Shown: positions 6,724 through 13,996, counted from the first letter of the stretch. The stretch is DNA of 15,522 bases from Chloroflexota bacterium (GCA_021789355.1 JAJYJR010000064.1:1-15522); one strand, 5' to 3'. Notes: generated by a model not told the origin, from the letters alone. Translations and numbers: made by a program.

Positions 6724-9038
6724 CTCGCCGCCTCTTTCTCGATCGCCTCGAGCACCCGCTCCGGCCGGAGCGGCAGGTCACGCAGCCGGACTCCACCGAG
6801 AGCATTGGTCACGGCGTTGCCGATCGCCGGCGCGACGGGCCCCAGGGCGGCCTCGCCGAGCCCCTTGGCCCCGTACGGTCCGTCCGGGTGGGGCGTCTCG
6901 ACCACCCGCGACTCGAACGTGTCGGGGAAGTCCTCCATGGACGGCAGCATGTAGTCGAGGAACGTGGCGTTCACCGGCTGGCCGTTGTCGAAGACCATCT
7001 CCTCGAAGAGCGCCGAGCCGAGGGCGGTCAGCATCGAGCCCTCGTTCTGGAGCCAGCACTGGCGGGGATTGATGGCCTTTCCGCCGTCGACCACGCTCAC
7101 CGCCCGAACGACCCGGACCTTCCCGGTACGCCGGTCCACCGCGACCTCGGCGGCGGCTGCGGAGAGGAACCAGAAGGCGGATGCGCGACCCTTGCCCGTC
7201 TCGGGATCGAGCCCGCCCGTCGTCTGGTAGTCGAAGGTGCCGAAGAGCGAGCCGACAGCCGTCCCGAACCGGGCCGTGAAGGCCTCCGGGATCGTCATCG
7301 AGCGGCCCGGCACTCCCCGGACGCGGCCCACCCCCTCGACGATCTCCAGGTCGGCGGCAGCCACCTCGAGCCGATCCGAGACGATCCCCAGCAGCTCCGC
7401 CCGGATCTGCAGGGCGGCCTGGCGGGCGGCGTGGCCCATGCTGAAGACCGTCCGACTCGAGCTCGTGGACTGATCGTAGGGGGTCGTGTCGGTGTCCGGG
7501 AAGGTCACCCGCACCCGCCCCGGAGGCAACCCGAGCGTCTCCGCCACGATCTGTCCGAGCGAGGTGTGGGCCCCCTGGCCGATCTCGACGCTGCTCGTCA
7601 TCAGGGTCGCCGAGCCGTCGGCGTTCATCCGCACCGACGCCGCCGAGTTGGACGGGGTCATCGTGCTCTTGATCATCGCGGCGATGCCGAGTCCGTGGAC
7701 CACGTCGGGGTCTTCGGTCACGATCGGACGCGTGGACTCGAGCCCACGCCAGCCGATGGCCGCCGCCGCCTGCTCCAGGCAGGCAGCGAGCCCGACGGCC
7801 ACGAGACGGTCGCCGGTGACGAACAGGTCGCCCTCGCGCACGACGTTGCGGAGGCGCATCTCCACGGGGTCCAGCCCGAGGCGGCGCGCGATGTCGTCCA
7901 TCTGGCTCTCGTAGGCCCAGCAGACCTGCGGGACGCCGAAGCCGCGGAAGGCACCGGCCGGCGGCTTGTTGGTGTAGACGCAGTGGGACGTGAGGTGCTG
8001 ATGCTCGATCCGATACGGTCCCCCGGAGACGTATCCGCCGTTCTTCGCCGTCCGGGGCCCGATGTCCGCGTATGCCCCCGTGTCGTACACGGTCTCGACC
8101 CTGCGCGCGACGAGCGTTCCGTCCTGTCGGGCTCCGGTCCGGATCCGGACGACCGCCGGGTGGCGCACCGCGGTCAGGAACACCTCCTCCCGGGTCAGGG
8201 CGAGCGCGACCGGCCGCTGCGCCTTCCGGGAGAGCGCCGCGACCAGCGGCTCGAGCTTCGGGTAGGTCTTCGCGCCGTAGCCTCCCCCGACGTAGGGCAC
8301 CACCACCCGGACACCGCTCTCCGGCAGCCCGAAGATCTCGGCCAGCTGCGTCCGGATCACGGAGGGGTTCTGCGTCGAGGTCTGGACCACGAGTCGCCCG
8401 TCCGGCTCCCACCACGCAATCGACGCGTGCGGCTCCATGTGGCCGTGCTGGATCATCGGCACCGTGTAGACGTCCTCGAAGACCGCGGCCGCGGCGGCGA
8501 AGCCGGCCTCGACGTCGCCCTGTTCCACGTGGTAGACGCTGCACACGTTGCTGTCGGGCACGAAATGCACCGCTGCCAAGTCGATGAATGCCACGTCCGG
8601 CGTGCGGCGCGCCGCGTGGATCACGGGCGCCGACGGAGAGATCGCCTCGAGGGGATCGTTCACGGCCGGGAGCGGCTCGTACTCGACGTCGATCAGGTCG
8701 AGCGCCTCTTCCGCGATGTCCCGCTCCTCCGCGGCCACGGCCGCGACGACGTCCCCCACGTACCGGACGACGTCGATCGCGACGATGGGCTGGTCGCGGA
8801 CCACCGGGCCGTAGTACGGGTCCATCCCCGCCAGGTCGTCCCGGGTCAGCGTCACGACTCCGAGCTCTCGCTCGGCCCGGCTGGCGTCGATGCGCACGAG
8901 CCGCGCGTGCGGGAGCGAACTCCGCAGCACCTTGGCGTGCAGCGTTCCCGGCAGCACCAGGTCGGCCGTGTACTGCGCGGCGCCCGTGACCTTCGCCGGG
9001 CCGTCCACGCGCGGCGCGTCGATTCCGATGACCGTCAC
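6720..9038 (-). CDS. Xanthine dehydrogenase-family molybdopterin-binding (large) subunit (set B)
   Basis: This complete 772-residue Mo-cofactor subunit contains an aldehyde oxidase/xanthine dehydrogenase a/b hammerhead domain (about residues 15-130) followed by the Mo-binding domain. Landmarks are QHGHMEP (198-204), the cofactor loop GGGYGAK (251-257), AFRGFG (363-368), EIGQG (485-489) and the catalytic KGLGE with Glu729. The loop AFRGFG replaces the AYRCSFR signature of form I CO dehydrogenase, so this is not a canonical CO dehydrogenase and more likely hydroxylates an organic (hetero)cycle. The GTG at 9038 was chosen because of the GTGA overlap with the FAD gene, a GAGGAGGAG ribosome-binding site and the typical IGIDAPRVDGPAKVTGAAQY N-terminus. 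The frame stays open upstream only as a shadow of the FAD gene. Confidence 0.95.
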   Translation of the reverse strand: MTVIGIDAPRVDGPAKVTGAAQYTADLVLPGTLHAKVLRSSLPHARLVRIDASRAERELGVVTLTRDDLAGMDPYYGPVVRDQPIVAIDVVRYVGDVVAAVAAEERDIAEEALDLIDVEYEPLPAVNDPLEAISPSAPVIHAARRTPDVAFIDLAAVHFVPDSNVCSVYHVEQGDVEAGFAAAAAVFEDVYTVPMIQHGHMEPHASIAWWEPDGRLVVQTSTQNPSVIRTQLAEIFGLPESGVRVVVPYVGGGYGAKTYPKLEPLVAALSRKAQRPVALALTREEVFLTAVRHPAVVRIRTGARQDGTLVARRVETVYDTGAYADIGPRTAKNGGYVSGGPYRIEHQHLTSHCVYTNKPPAGAFRGFGVPQVCWAYESQMDDIARRLGLDPVEMRLRNVVREGDLFVTGDRLVAVGLAACLEQAAAAIGWRGLESTRPIVTEDPDVVHGLGIAAMIKSTMTPSNSAASVRMNADGSATLMTSSVEIGQGAHTSLGQIVAETLGLPPGRVRVTFPDTDTTPYDQSTSSSRTVFSMGHAARQAALQIRAELLGIVSDRLEVAAADLEIVEGVGRVRGVPGRSMTIPEAFTARFGTAVGSLFGTFDYQTTGGLDPETGKGRASAFWFLSAAAAEVAVDRRTGKVRVVRAVSVVDGGKAINPRQCWLQNEGSMLTALGSALFEEMVFDNGQPVNATFLDYMLPSMEDFPDTFESRVVETPHPDGPYGAKGLGEAALGPVAPAIGNAVTNALGGVRLRDLPLRPERVLEAIEKEAAR

Positions 9039-9898
9039 GCCACACTCCTCCTCGCCAGGCTCGCGGCGAGCGCGCGCTCGGCCAGAACCGCCGCGACGCG
9101 ACGCTTGTAGGCCGCAGAGCCGCGGATGTCGTCGATCGGATCGAGGGCGGCGGCGACCGCCGCGGCCATCTCCCCGAAGACCTCGGGACCGGGCCGGCTG
9201 CCGCGGACGAGCTCTTCCGCGGCGGTCACGCGGACCGGCGTCGCCGCCACTGCCCCAACCACGAGCCTGGCGTCGACGCAGCTGTCGCCCTCCACGCGCA
9301 GGCGGGCCGTCACGCCGGCGCATGGGCGATCCTCGCTCGAGCGTGTCGTGAACTTCAGGTAGGCCTCCGTCCAACCCGGCTCCGCCGGCGGAAGGCGGAC
9401 GGCCGAGATCAGCTCGCCGGATTCGAGCGCGTTCTCGTAGCCCCCGAGAAGGAAGTCGGCGAGCTCCATCTCGCGTTCGCCGGCGACCCCCGCGATCACC
9501 ACGCGCGCGTCGAGAGCGACGAGCGCCCCAGGCGGGTCGGACTGGTAGTCGCCGTGGGCCAGATTGCCTCCGACGGTGGCCATGTTCCGGATCCGCACGT
9601 TGGCGACCGTGTGACACGCCTCGGCGAAGGCCGGGTAGCGCCGTCGGACCAGTTCGCTCCGTTCGATCTCGCCGATCGTCGTGAGCGCCCCGATCCGCAG
9701 CCAGCCGTCCTCGAGGACGACCGAAGCGGCGCCGTCGATCTTGCGCAGGTTCACGAGCGTCGTCGGGACGAAGACGCCGTGCTTGATCAGGATGAGCAGC
9801 GCAGTCCCGCCGCTGATCGCCTTCGCGGTCGGATCGTCGGCCAGGCAGGCGCACGCCTCGGCGACCGTCCGGGGCTCGACGAGTTCGAAACGCCGCAT
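9035..9898 (-). CDS. Molybdenum hydroxylase FAD-binding (medium) subunit (set B)
   Basis: This 287-residue flavoprotein subunit carries SGGTALL (29-35) and TVGGNLAHGDYQSDPPG (about 108-124), the two FAD-binding loops, and a C-terminal CO-dehydrogenase flavoprotein domain ending in DIRGSAAYKRRVAAVLAERAL. The ATG at 9898 follows GAGGAGG by 7 nt and lies 2 nt after the CoxG-like gene. Its stop overlaps the large-subunit GTG by 4 nt. It differs clearly from the set A subunit, so the two sets are not recent duplicates. Confidence 0.94.
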   Translation of the reverse strand: MRRFELVEPRTVAEACACLADDPTAKAISGGTALLILIKHGVFVPTTLVNLRKIDGAASVVLEDGWLRIGALTTIGEIERSELVRRRYPAFAEACHTVANVRIRNMATVGGNLAHGDYQSDPPGALVALDARVVIAGVAGEREMELADFLLGGYENALESGELISAVRLPPAEPGWTEAYLKFTTRSSEDRPCAGVTARLRVEGDSCVDARLVVGAVAATPVRVTAAEELVRGSRPGPEVFGEMAAAVAAALDPIDDIRGSAAYKRRVAAVLAERALAASLARRSVA

Positions 9899-9900
9899 CG

Positions 9901-10404
9901 TCAGGCCTCCTCGCGGCTGGCCGGCGCGAGGCTGGTGTTGGCACGCCGCGCGAACTCGGCCTCGACCTCGCGCGTCTTGCGCTGGATGACAGCGAACCCC
10001 AGGCTCCCGAGACGCCCGAAGACGCTCAGGTCGTGGCGGTAGCTCAGGTTGGTGGCCTTGTCGCCGGCGCTCGAGAGCGTCACGACCGAGTCGATCCGGA
10101 CGTTGCTCCTGAGGCGACGGTCCTCGCCCGTGCCGTGGAGCCGAAGCCGGCTGGGCGGATCGGTCTCGAGGACGTCGAGGCGGACGTCGAACGAGGCCTT
10201 CAGGAATCCGACGCTCTGTTCGAGGTGCGCCCGGTACGTCCCGTCGTCGAGTTGCTCGGCCCGCGTGCAACCCGGGACCCAGCTGGCCAGCGTCGGAATG
10301 TCCCAGATGGCCTCCCAGACCCGGGCCTGCGGCGCATCGATGGTGAAGCTGCCCTCGATGATCATCCCGGAGCCGCGCCTCCGCCTCGTCCGGCCGCCCG
10401 ACAT
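9901..10404 (-). CDS. coxG: CoxG-like SRPBCC-fold protein (second copy)
   Basis: This is a second CoxG-type protein, 167 residues from the start given. The family core begins at IIEGSFTIDAPQARVWEAIWDIPTLASWVPGCTRAEQL and closes with the GRLGSLGFAVIQRKTREVEAEF helix, which resembles the first copy. There is no C-terminal membrane segment. Two starts are possible. The ATG at 10404 has a good GGAGG site but adds an Arg-rich MSGGRTRRRRGSG extension. The ATG at 10365 gives the normal family N-terminus but has a weak site. The gene heads the six-gene operon, 2 nt before the FAD subunit, as expected for a protein that serves the set B hydroxylase. Confidence 0.85.
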   Translation of the reverse strand: MSGGRTRRRRGSGMIIEGSFTIDAPQARVWEAIWDIPTLASWVPGCTRAEQLDDGTYRAHLEQSVGFLKASFDVRLDVLETDPPSRLRLHGTGEDRRLRSNVRIDSVVTLSSAGDKATNLSYRHDLSVFGRLGSLGFAVIQRKTREVEAEFARRANTSLAPASREEA

Positions 10405-10420
10405 CCCGGGCCTCCAGCAT

Positions 10421-10443
10421 CCAATTGTACACTACTGCATAGC
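10421..10443 (-). promoter_or_regulatory. Operator-like element, site 2 (six-gene operon)
   Basis: Read on the minus strand, this 23-bp stretch aligns without gaps to sites 1, 3 and 4. It has GTGTACAAT where they have GTATGCAA(T/C), so it is the most divergent copy. It contains TACAAT (10429-10424), a good -10 hexamer, which would start transcription near 10417, just before the CoxG-like gene. It is AT-rich against very GC-rich surroundings. Confidence 0.4.
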
Positions 10444-10472
10444 ACATGGGCTGGGGTTCACCTCCTTCCGGT

Positions 10473-10499
10473 GCGGCGCACCCGCGGCGCACCCGCGGC
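10473..10499 (+). repeat. 11-bp tandem repeat
   Basis: The unit GCGGCGCACCC occurs twice in tandem (10473-10483 and 10484-10494), followed by a 5-nt partial copy. It lies between the CBS/BON gene and the six-gene operon and has no assigned role. Confidence 0.5.
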
Positions 10500-10576
10500 C
10501 GGGCGGCCCGACGAGCGCAGTCGGACGACGTGGCGGCCGACGGAGGGAGCCCGGGGACCGTGAAGGTCGCCGGAGG

Positions 10577-11230
10577 TCAGTTGGCGGTCGGGCGCGGCTC
10601 CGGCCAGGCGACGGCCTTGTCGTCGACGCCGATGATCCCGTCGATCTGCTCGATCAGGACCCGGATCGTCGGGACGAGCGCCGCATGGGCGACCGTGCCG
10701 GAGAGCACGACGATCCCGTTTCGGACCCCGACGACCTGGAGGCCATCCACGGCGCGGACCGTGGCGCGCACGATGTCGTCGAGTTCCGCGTCGCTCCGCG
10801 CGTACGCGCGCACGATGTCCGCCCGAGTCACGATCCCGACCAGCCGACCGTTCTCGAGCACGGGCAGACGGTTGATGCTCGAGCCTGCCATCAGCGCGGC
10901 CGCTTCCCGCAGCGGTCGGTCGGCGGAGATCGTGACGGCCGGCGCCGTCATCGCCTCGCCGGCCGTGGTCGCATGGACGTGAGACTCCGGCCGCGGGGAG
11001 TCCCTGAGATCGCCCACGAGCCGACGCAGGGAAGATCGGCGCGCCGGACGCTCGCCCGCCTCCTTCGCGACGAAGTCGGCTTCCGAGACGACCCCCAGGA
11101 GTTCCCGCGCGGTGCTGACGACCGGGACGCCGCTGATGCGATGCTCGACGAGCAGCCGCGCGACCTGCTTGAGGGGTGTGCTCGGCAGCACGGTGAGCAC
11201 ATCGGTTGTCATCGCGTCGCGAACGTACAT
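10577..11230 (-). CDS. CBS-CBS-BON domain protein
   Basis: This 217-residue soluble protein has two CBS modules, which usually bind adenine nucleotides: about residues 7-57 (DAMTTDVLTVLPSTPL ... GVVSEADFV) and 93-143 (EAMTAPAVTISADRPL ... GIVTRADIV). A C-terminal BON domain follows (about 147-208: DDIVRATVRAVDGLQVVGVRNGIVVLSGTV). BON domains are proposed to bind phospholipid or other surfaces. The architecture is common in soil bacteria as a stand-alone sensor-like protein, and no enzyme domain is present. A GGAGG site lies 7 nt before the ATG. It sits 47 nt after the GntR gene on the same strand, so co-transcription is likely. A link to the catabolic pathway is inferred from position only. 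Confidence 0.88.
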   Translation of the reverse strand: MYVRDAMTTDVLTVLPSTPLKQVARLLVEHRISGVPVVSTARELLGVVSEADFVAKEAGERPARRSSLRRLVGDLRDSPRPESHVHATTAGEAMTAPAVTISADRPLREAAALMAGSSINRLPVLENGRLVGIVTRADIVRAYARSDAELDDIVRATVRAVDGLQVVGVRNGIVVLSGTVAHAALVPTIRVLIEQIDGIIGVDDKAVAWPEPRPTAN

Positions 11231-11277
11231 CGCAGCACCTCCGGAAGCGGAGCGGCCCCGGATCGCGCCGGCGGCAG

Positions 11278-11982
11278 TCAGCTGAGTACGCTCTCCGCGT
11301 ATTCGCGCAACTGGAGGCGCACGAGGTACTCCCGGGCGGCGGCGAGATGGGAACGCGAGGCCGCCTCTGCGGCGTCCGGGTCGCTTCGCTCGAGCGCGTC
11401 GATGATGGCGCGGTGCTCAGCGAGCACATCCTCGACCCGCTCGGGGCTCGCGAACGGAAGGGTCGAGTAACGCAGGACGTAGTCCCGGAGGTCCCGTGCG
11501 ATCCGTTCGAGGGCGTCGATCCCCGCCGCTTCGTAGATGACATCGTGGAACCGGGTATTCGCCGCCATAACCTGCTGTCGACGGCCGTTCTGGACTCCCT
11601 CGCTCATCGAATCGATGATGACGCGCAGGCGACCCAACTCCGAGGACGTGATACGGCGCGCAGCGAGCCGCGCGGCGAGGCCGTCGAGGACCTCGCGGAT
11701 CACGAACATGTCCTCGATCTCCGAGGCCTTTGGCCGCGGCACGACCATTCCGCGCCCCGGGTCGGCGACGAGGAGATTCTCGGCCTCGAGGCGCTTCAAT
11801 GCTTCACGGACCGGCGTCCGGCTCACGCCGTAGCGTGCCGCCACGGCAAGCTCGACCACCCGGGTATCGGGTTCGAGCGTACCGGAGAGGATCTCCTCCT
11901 TCAGGGCTCGATACACGTGCTCGCTGCTGGGGAGGCCATCGGGACGCTCGGTAGTCTTGGTGGGCACTGGACTTCCTGTCAC
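11278..11982 (-). CDS. GntR-family transcriptional regulator, FadR/FCD subfamily
   Basis: This 234-residue regulator has an N-terminal winged helix (about 20-85) with the GntR signature RYGVSRTPVREALKRLEAENL. A helical FCD ligand-binding domain follows (about 90-220). Its metal/ligand ligands probably include His146 (NTRFHD), His190 (AEHRAI) and His212 (SHLAAA). FCD regulators usually bind small carboxylates and repress nearby catabolic genes. It starts with GTG at 11982; a second GTG five codons in has a slightly better-spaced AGGA site. Its promoter region carries operator-like site 3, which suggests autoregulation. It is the only transcription factor in the window and the obvious candidate for controlling the flanking operons. 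Confidence 0.92.
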   Translation of the reverse strand: MTGSPVPTKTTERPDGLPSSEHVYRALKEEILSGTLEPDTRVVELAVAARYGVSRTPVREALKRLEAENLLVADPGRGMVVPRPKASEIEDMFVIREVLDGLAARLAARRITSSELGRLRVIIDSMSEGVQNGRRQQVMAANTRFHDVIYEAAGIDALERIARDLRDYVLRYSTLPFASPERVEDVLAEHRAIIDALERSDPDAAEAASRSHLAAAREYLVRLQLREYAESVLS

Positions 11983-12021
11983 TTGTCCTTGGGCCGATGC
12001 CTGTTCTCAGATCGGCACCAC

Positions 12022-12053
12022 AGTATAACGCCGTATGCAATTGCACTGTACAG
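12022..12053. promoter_or_regulatory. Operator-like element, site 3 (GntR promoter)
   Basis: The 23-bp element (12022-12044) carries AGTATAACGC followed by CGTATGCAAT, with core GTATGCAA at 12033-12040. It runs into two perfect palindromes, TGCAATTGCA (12036-12045) and CTGTACAG (12046-12053). On the minus strand TATACT (12027-12022) is a near-consensus -10, which would start transcription about 33 nt before the GntR GTG. Binding here would give autoregulation. Confidence 0.6.
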
Positions 12054-12122
12054 CCGGCGACGAGGGCTGGCGGCACCTGCCGAGTCCGTCGGCGCAGGGC
12101 ACGGGGCCAAGCCCGCGGTCGC

Positions 12123-13175
12123 TCATGCCGATTCGGCTGCTTCCGCCCGTCCGCCCGCCGGGAACCCCGGAGAGGGCGCGTGGCCGGCCCATGCCTTGGC
12201 GACGGCAGCAGGCGGCTCGTAGCGGGCGACGCGGCTGATGAGCCGCCGGATCCGCAGCCCCTCCAGCGGACCGAGGACGTAGCCCGGCATCCGGGTGAGC
12301 CATACGGCGCTGCCCAGGCTCACGGCGTCCGCGCCGGCCCAGAGGTACTCCCGGCAGTCGTCGAATGTCCGGATCCCGCCGGTGGCGATGATCGGCAGGC
12401 GGACACCGGCGTCGCGAAGCTCGGCCACCACGCGCAGGCCAATCGGCTTGATCGCCCGTCCCGAGAGGCTCCCGAACCGGTTCTTCATCCACGGCTCGCC
12501 CGTCGCCGGGTCGAGACGCAGCGCCTTGACCGCATTCGTTGCCGTGATCGCCGCGACTCCGTGTCGCTCGGCGAGGCGCGCCTGGGCGATGTAGTCCTCG
12601 TCGGGCGAGACCTTGAGGATCACCGGGTGCCGGCTGAGGGGCACGGCCTCCCGCAGAATCCCCTCGAGGATCGTCTCGAAGGGGAAGTTCACGTTGTGGC
12701 ACGATACGTTCAGCTCGACGGCCGCGATCTGCCCGGGTCGCGCCCGTTCGTTGACGACCTCGATCAGCCGGACGACATCCTCCAGCGAGAAGCCGCCGAG
12801 CGAGACGATCCGGTTCAGGTGGTGCGTCCGGGGGAAGTACTCCTCGAAATATGCCTCGATCCCGATGTTGCACCAGCCGAACGCGTTGAGCCAGCCGCCG
12901 TCGACCGGCCGGAGGGCCCGTCCGTAGAGCCGAAGCATCGTGGGCAGCTCTGTCAGGCTCCAGTCCTCCCGGAGGGTGAAGTGCCCCTCCCGAGGTTCGA
13001 CCGTGAGAGTCCGCGTCGTCACCGCCCCGAACCGCTCGAGCGGCACCCACTGCGCGATCGGGCTCATGCCGTAGAGGATCAACCGGCGCCTGGACGCGCC
13101 GTATCCGAGCAGGCTCGCCGAGGTCAGCAGGCGGTTCCGAAGGCGGATCCCGTTGAGGTCGACCGTGCCACTCAT
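12123..13175 (-). CDS. Dihydroorotate dehydrogenase-like FMN oxidoreductase
   Basis: This 350-residue FMN TIM-barrel of the class 1 dihydroorotate/dihydropyrimidine dehydrogenase family catalyses ring C=C reduction or its reverse. Marks in order are NAFGWCNIGIEAYFEE (97-112), the active-site motif NVSCHN with Cys159 (canonical NxSCPN), Lys188 in VILKVSP, TATNAVK (211-217), FGSLSGRAIKPIGLR (234-248), ATGGI (264-268) and ADAVSLGSA (282-290). The catalytic-Cys position is kept, but the adjacent Pro is His160, so the substrate may not be dihydroorotate. No pyr genes or PyrK partner are nearby. The ATG overlaps the upstream stop by one base (TGATG), so it is coupled to the split-barrel protein. 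A role in reducing a hydroxylated ring is inferred. Confidence 0.85.
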   Translation of the reverse strand: MSGTVDLNGIRLRNRLLTSASLLGYGASRRRLILYGMSPIAQWVPLERFGAVTTRTLTVEPREGHFTLREDWSLTELPTMLRLYGRALRPVDGGWLNAFGWCNIGIEAYFEEYFPRTHHLNRIVSLGGFSLEDVVRLIEVVNERARPGQIAAVELNVSCHNVNFPFETILEGILREAVPLSRHPVILKVSPDEDYIAQARLAERHGVAAITATNAVKALRLDPATGEPWMKNRFGSLSGRAIKPIGLRVVAELRDAGVRLPIIATGGIRTFDDCREYLWAGADAVSLGSAVWLTRMPGYVLGPLEGLRIRRLISRVARYEPPAAVAKAWAGHAPSPGFPAGGRAEAAESA

Positions 13176-13654
13176 CACTGCCTCGCCGACGCGCGCAGGG
13201 CCGCACGCTGCTCGCGCCACCGGGCGAGGACGCGCTCCTCGTCCGGGAGGTCGAACGTCATGCCGCTTGTCAGGCGGGCATAGGAGACCTCGTCGCGCCG
13301 GACCTCGAGGACGCGCGCGTCGAAGACGGCGACCGCGTGATCGCCGACGCGAACGTCGGACGCGCGATCGGTCGAGACGCGCACCGCGAAGGCTGCGCCG
13401 TCCCACACGAAGACGAGGGTGGCCCGTCCTGACCGCGTCAGGTTCGCCGTCGAGTGCGTGCCGGTCCAGAGAGCCAGGCGGAGTCGCTGGGGGCCCGTCG
13501 CGAGCACCTCCCCCGCGCTGAGGAGACACGAGCGCGGCCACCCGTCGTCGTCCGCGGTCAGGACCTGGATGACCAGGCCGACGCCGTCCTCGAGCTGCTC
13601 TCCGGCGAGCAGCCCAATAAGGTCGGCGGGCAGGTCAGTGCCGGATGCGGTCAT
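13175..13654 (-). CDS. Flavin split-barrel (pyridoxamine 5'-phosphate oxidase-like) protein
   Basis: This 159-residue protein looks like a PNPOx/flavin-reductase-type split barrel. The segment LWTGTHSTANLTRSGRATLVFV (about 62-83) is typical of the flavin-phosphate-contacting strands. Its short length suggests a small FMN-, F420- or heme-binding enzyme, perhaps a flavin reductase or partner for the DHOD-like enzyme whose gene overlaps its stop by one base. No clear Shine-Dalgarno sequence precedes the ATG at 13654. A TAGGAT hexamer (13698-13693, minus strand) could be a -10 about 32 nt upstream of the start. The assignment rests on fold-level resemblance only; the cofactor and substrate are unknown. 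Confidence 0.6.
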   Translation of the reverse strand: MTASGTDLPADLIGLLAGEQLEDGVGLVIQVLTADDDGWPRSCLLSAGEVLATGPQRLRLALWTGTHSTANLTRSGRATLVFVWDGAAFAVRVSTDRASDVRVGDHAVAVFDARVLEVRRDEVSYARLTSGMTFDLPDEERVLARWREQRAALRASARQ

Positions 13655-13850
13655 CGAAAAAGCGGTCGAATGCAGCGGCGCACATCCGCCCGATCCTACC
13701 CCACCGGGGGTCGCCCCGTGAGCACCTCGCCGGCTGGATCGGCGGGCCGGCTGAGGACGGCTCCGTCCGGCCGCGCGGAGCCCGGCCGGCGGCGGCGGTC
13801 CAGCGTCGATTCGCGGGCGGCGGTTCGCGGTGGCGGGCATCGTCGCGGCC

Positions 13851-13900
13851 CCGCCCGGACCTGCGCAGCCCCGTCCGGACCCGCCCGGACCTGCCCGGAC
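13851..13900 (+). repeat. 10-bp GC-rich tandem repeat
   Basis: There are five consecutive 10-bp units of the type CCGCCCGGAC. Units 1 and 4 are identical, units 3 and 5 differ by one base, and unit 2 is degenerate. No CRISPR or iteron context is present. Confidence 0.5.
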
Positions 13901-13996
13901 GAGGAGCGGAGGCCGGCGACCGCTCCCGGTTGTGGGCGCCAGGACGGGGCACCGTCTCGTCGTGGGGAACGTTACCTGCCCGGTGGCTAGCCACCA

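Noticed and set aside
6888..9110. A 740-codon open frame on the plus strand opposite the set B large subunit
   Set aside because: It is rich in Arg, Asp, His and Gly with no recognisable motif, and lies antisense to a gene with all family motifs. It is a shadow frame caused by high GC content.
6720..9944. Large subunit as a 1074-residue fusion extending upstream
   Set aside because: The extra N-terminal part is the FAD gene read in the wrong frame. The GTGA overlap and ribosome-binding site support a start at 9038.
10451..10468. Plus-strand resemblance of GGCTGG...TCACCTCCTT to a 16S rRNA 3' end
   Set aside because: Only the last few bases match, and no rRNA sequence or structure precedes it. 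On the minus strand it is simply a strong Shine-Dalgarno sequence.
13851..13900. CRISPR-like array
   Set aside because: The units are 10 bp and contiguous, without spacers, and no cas genes are present.
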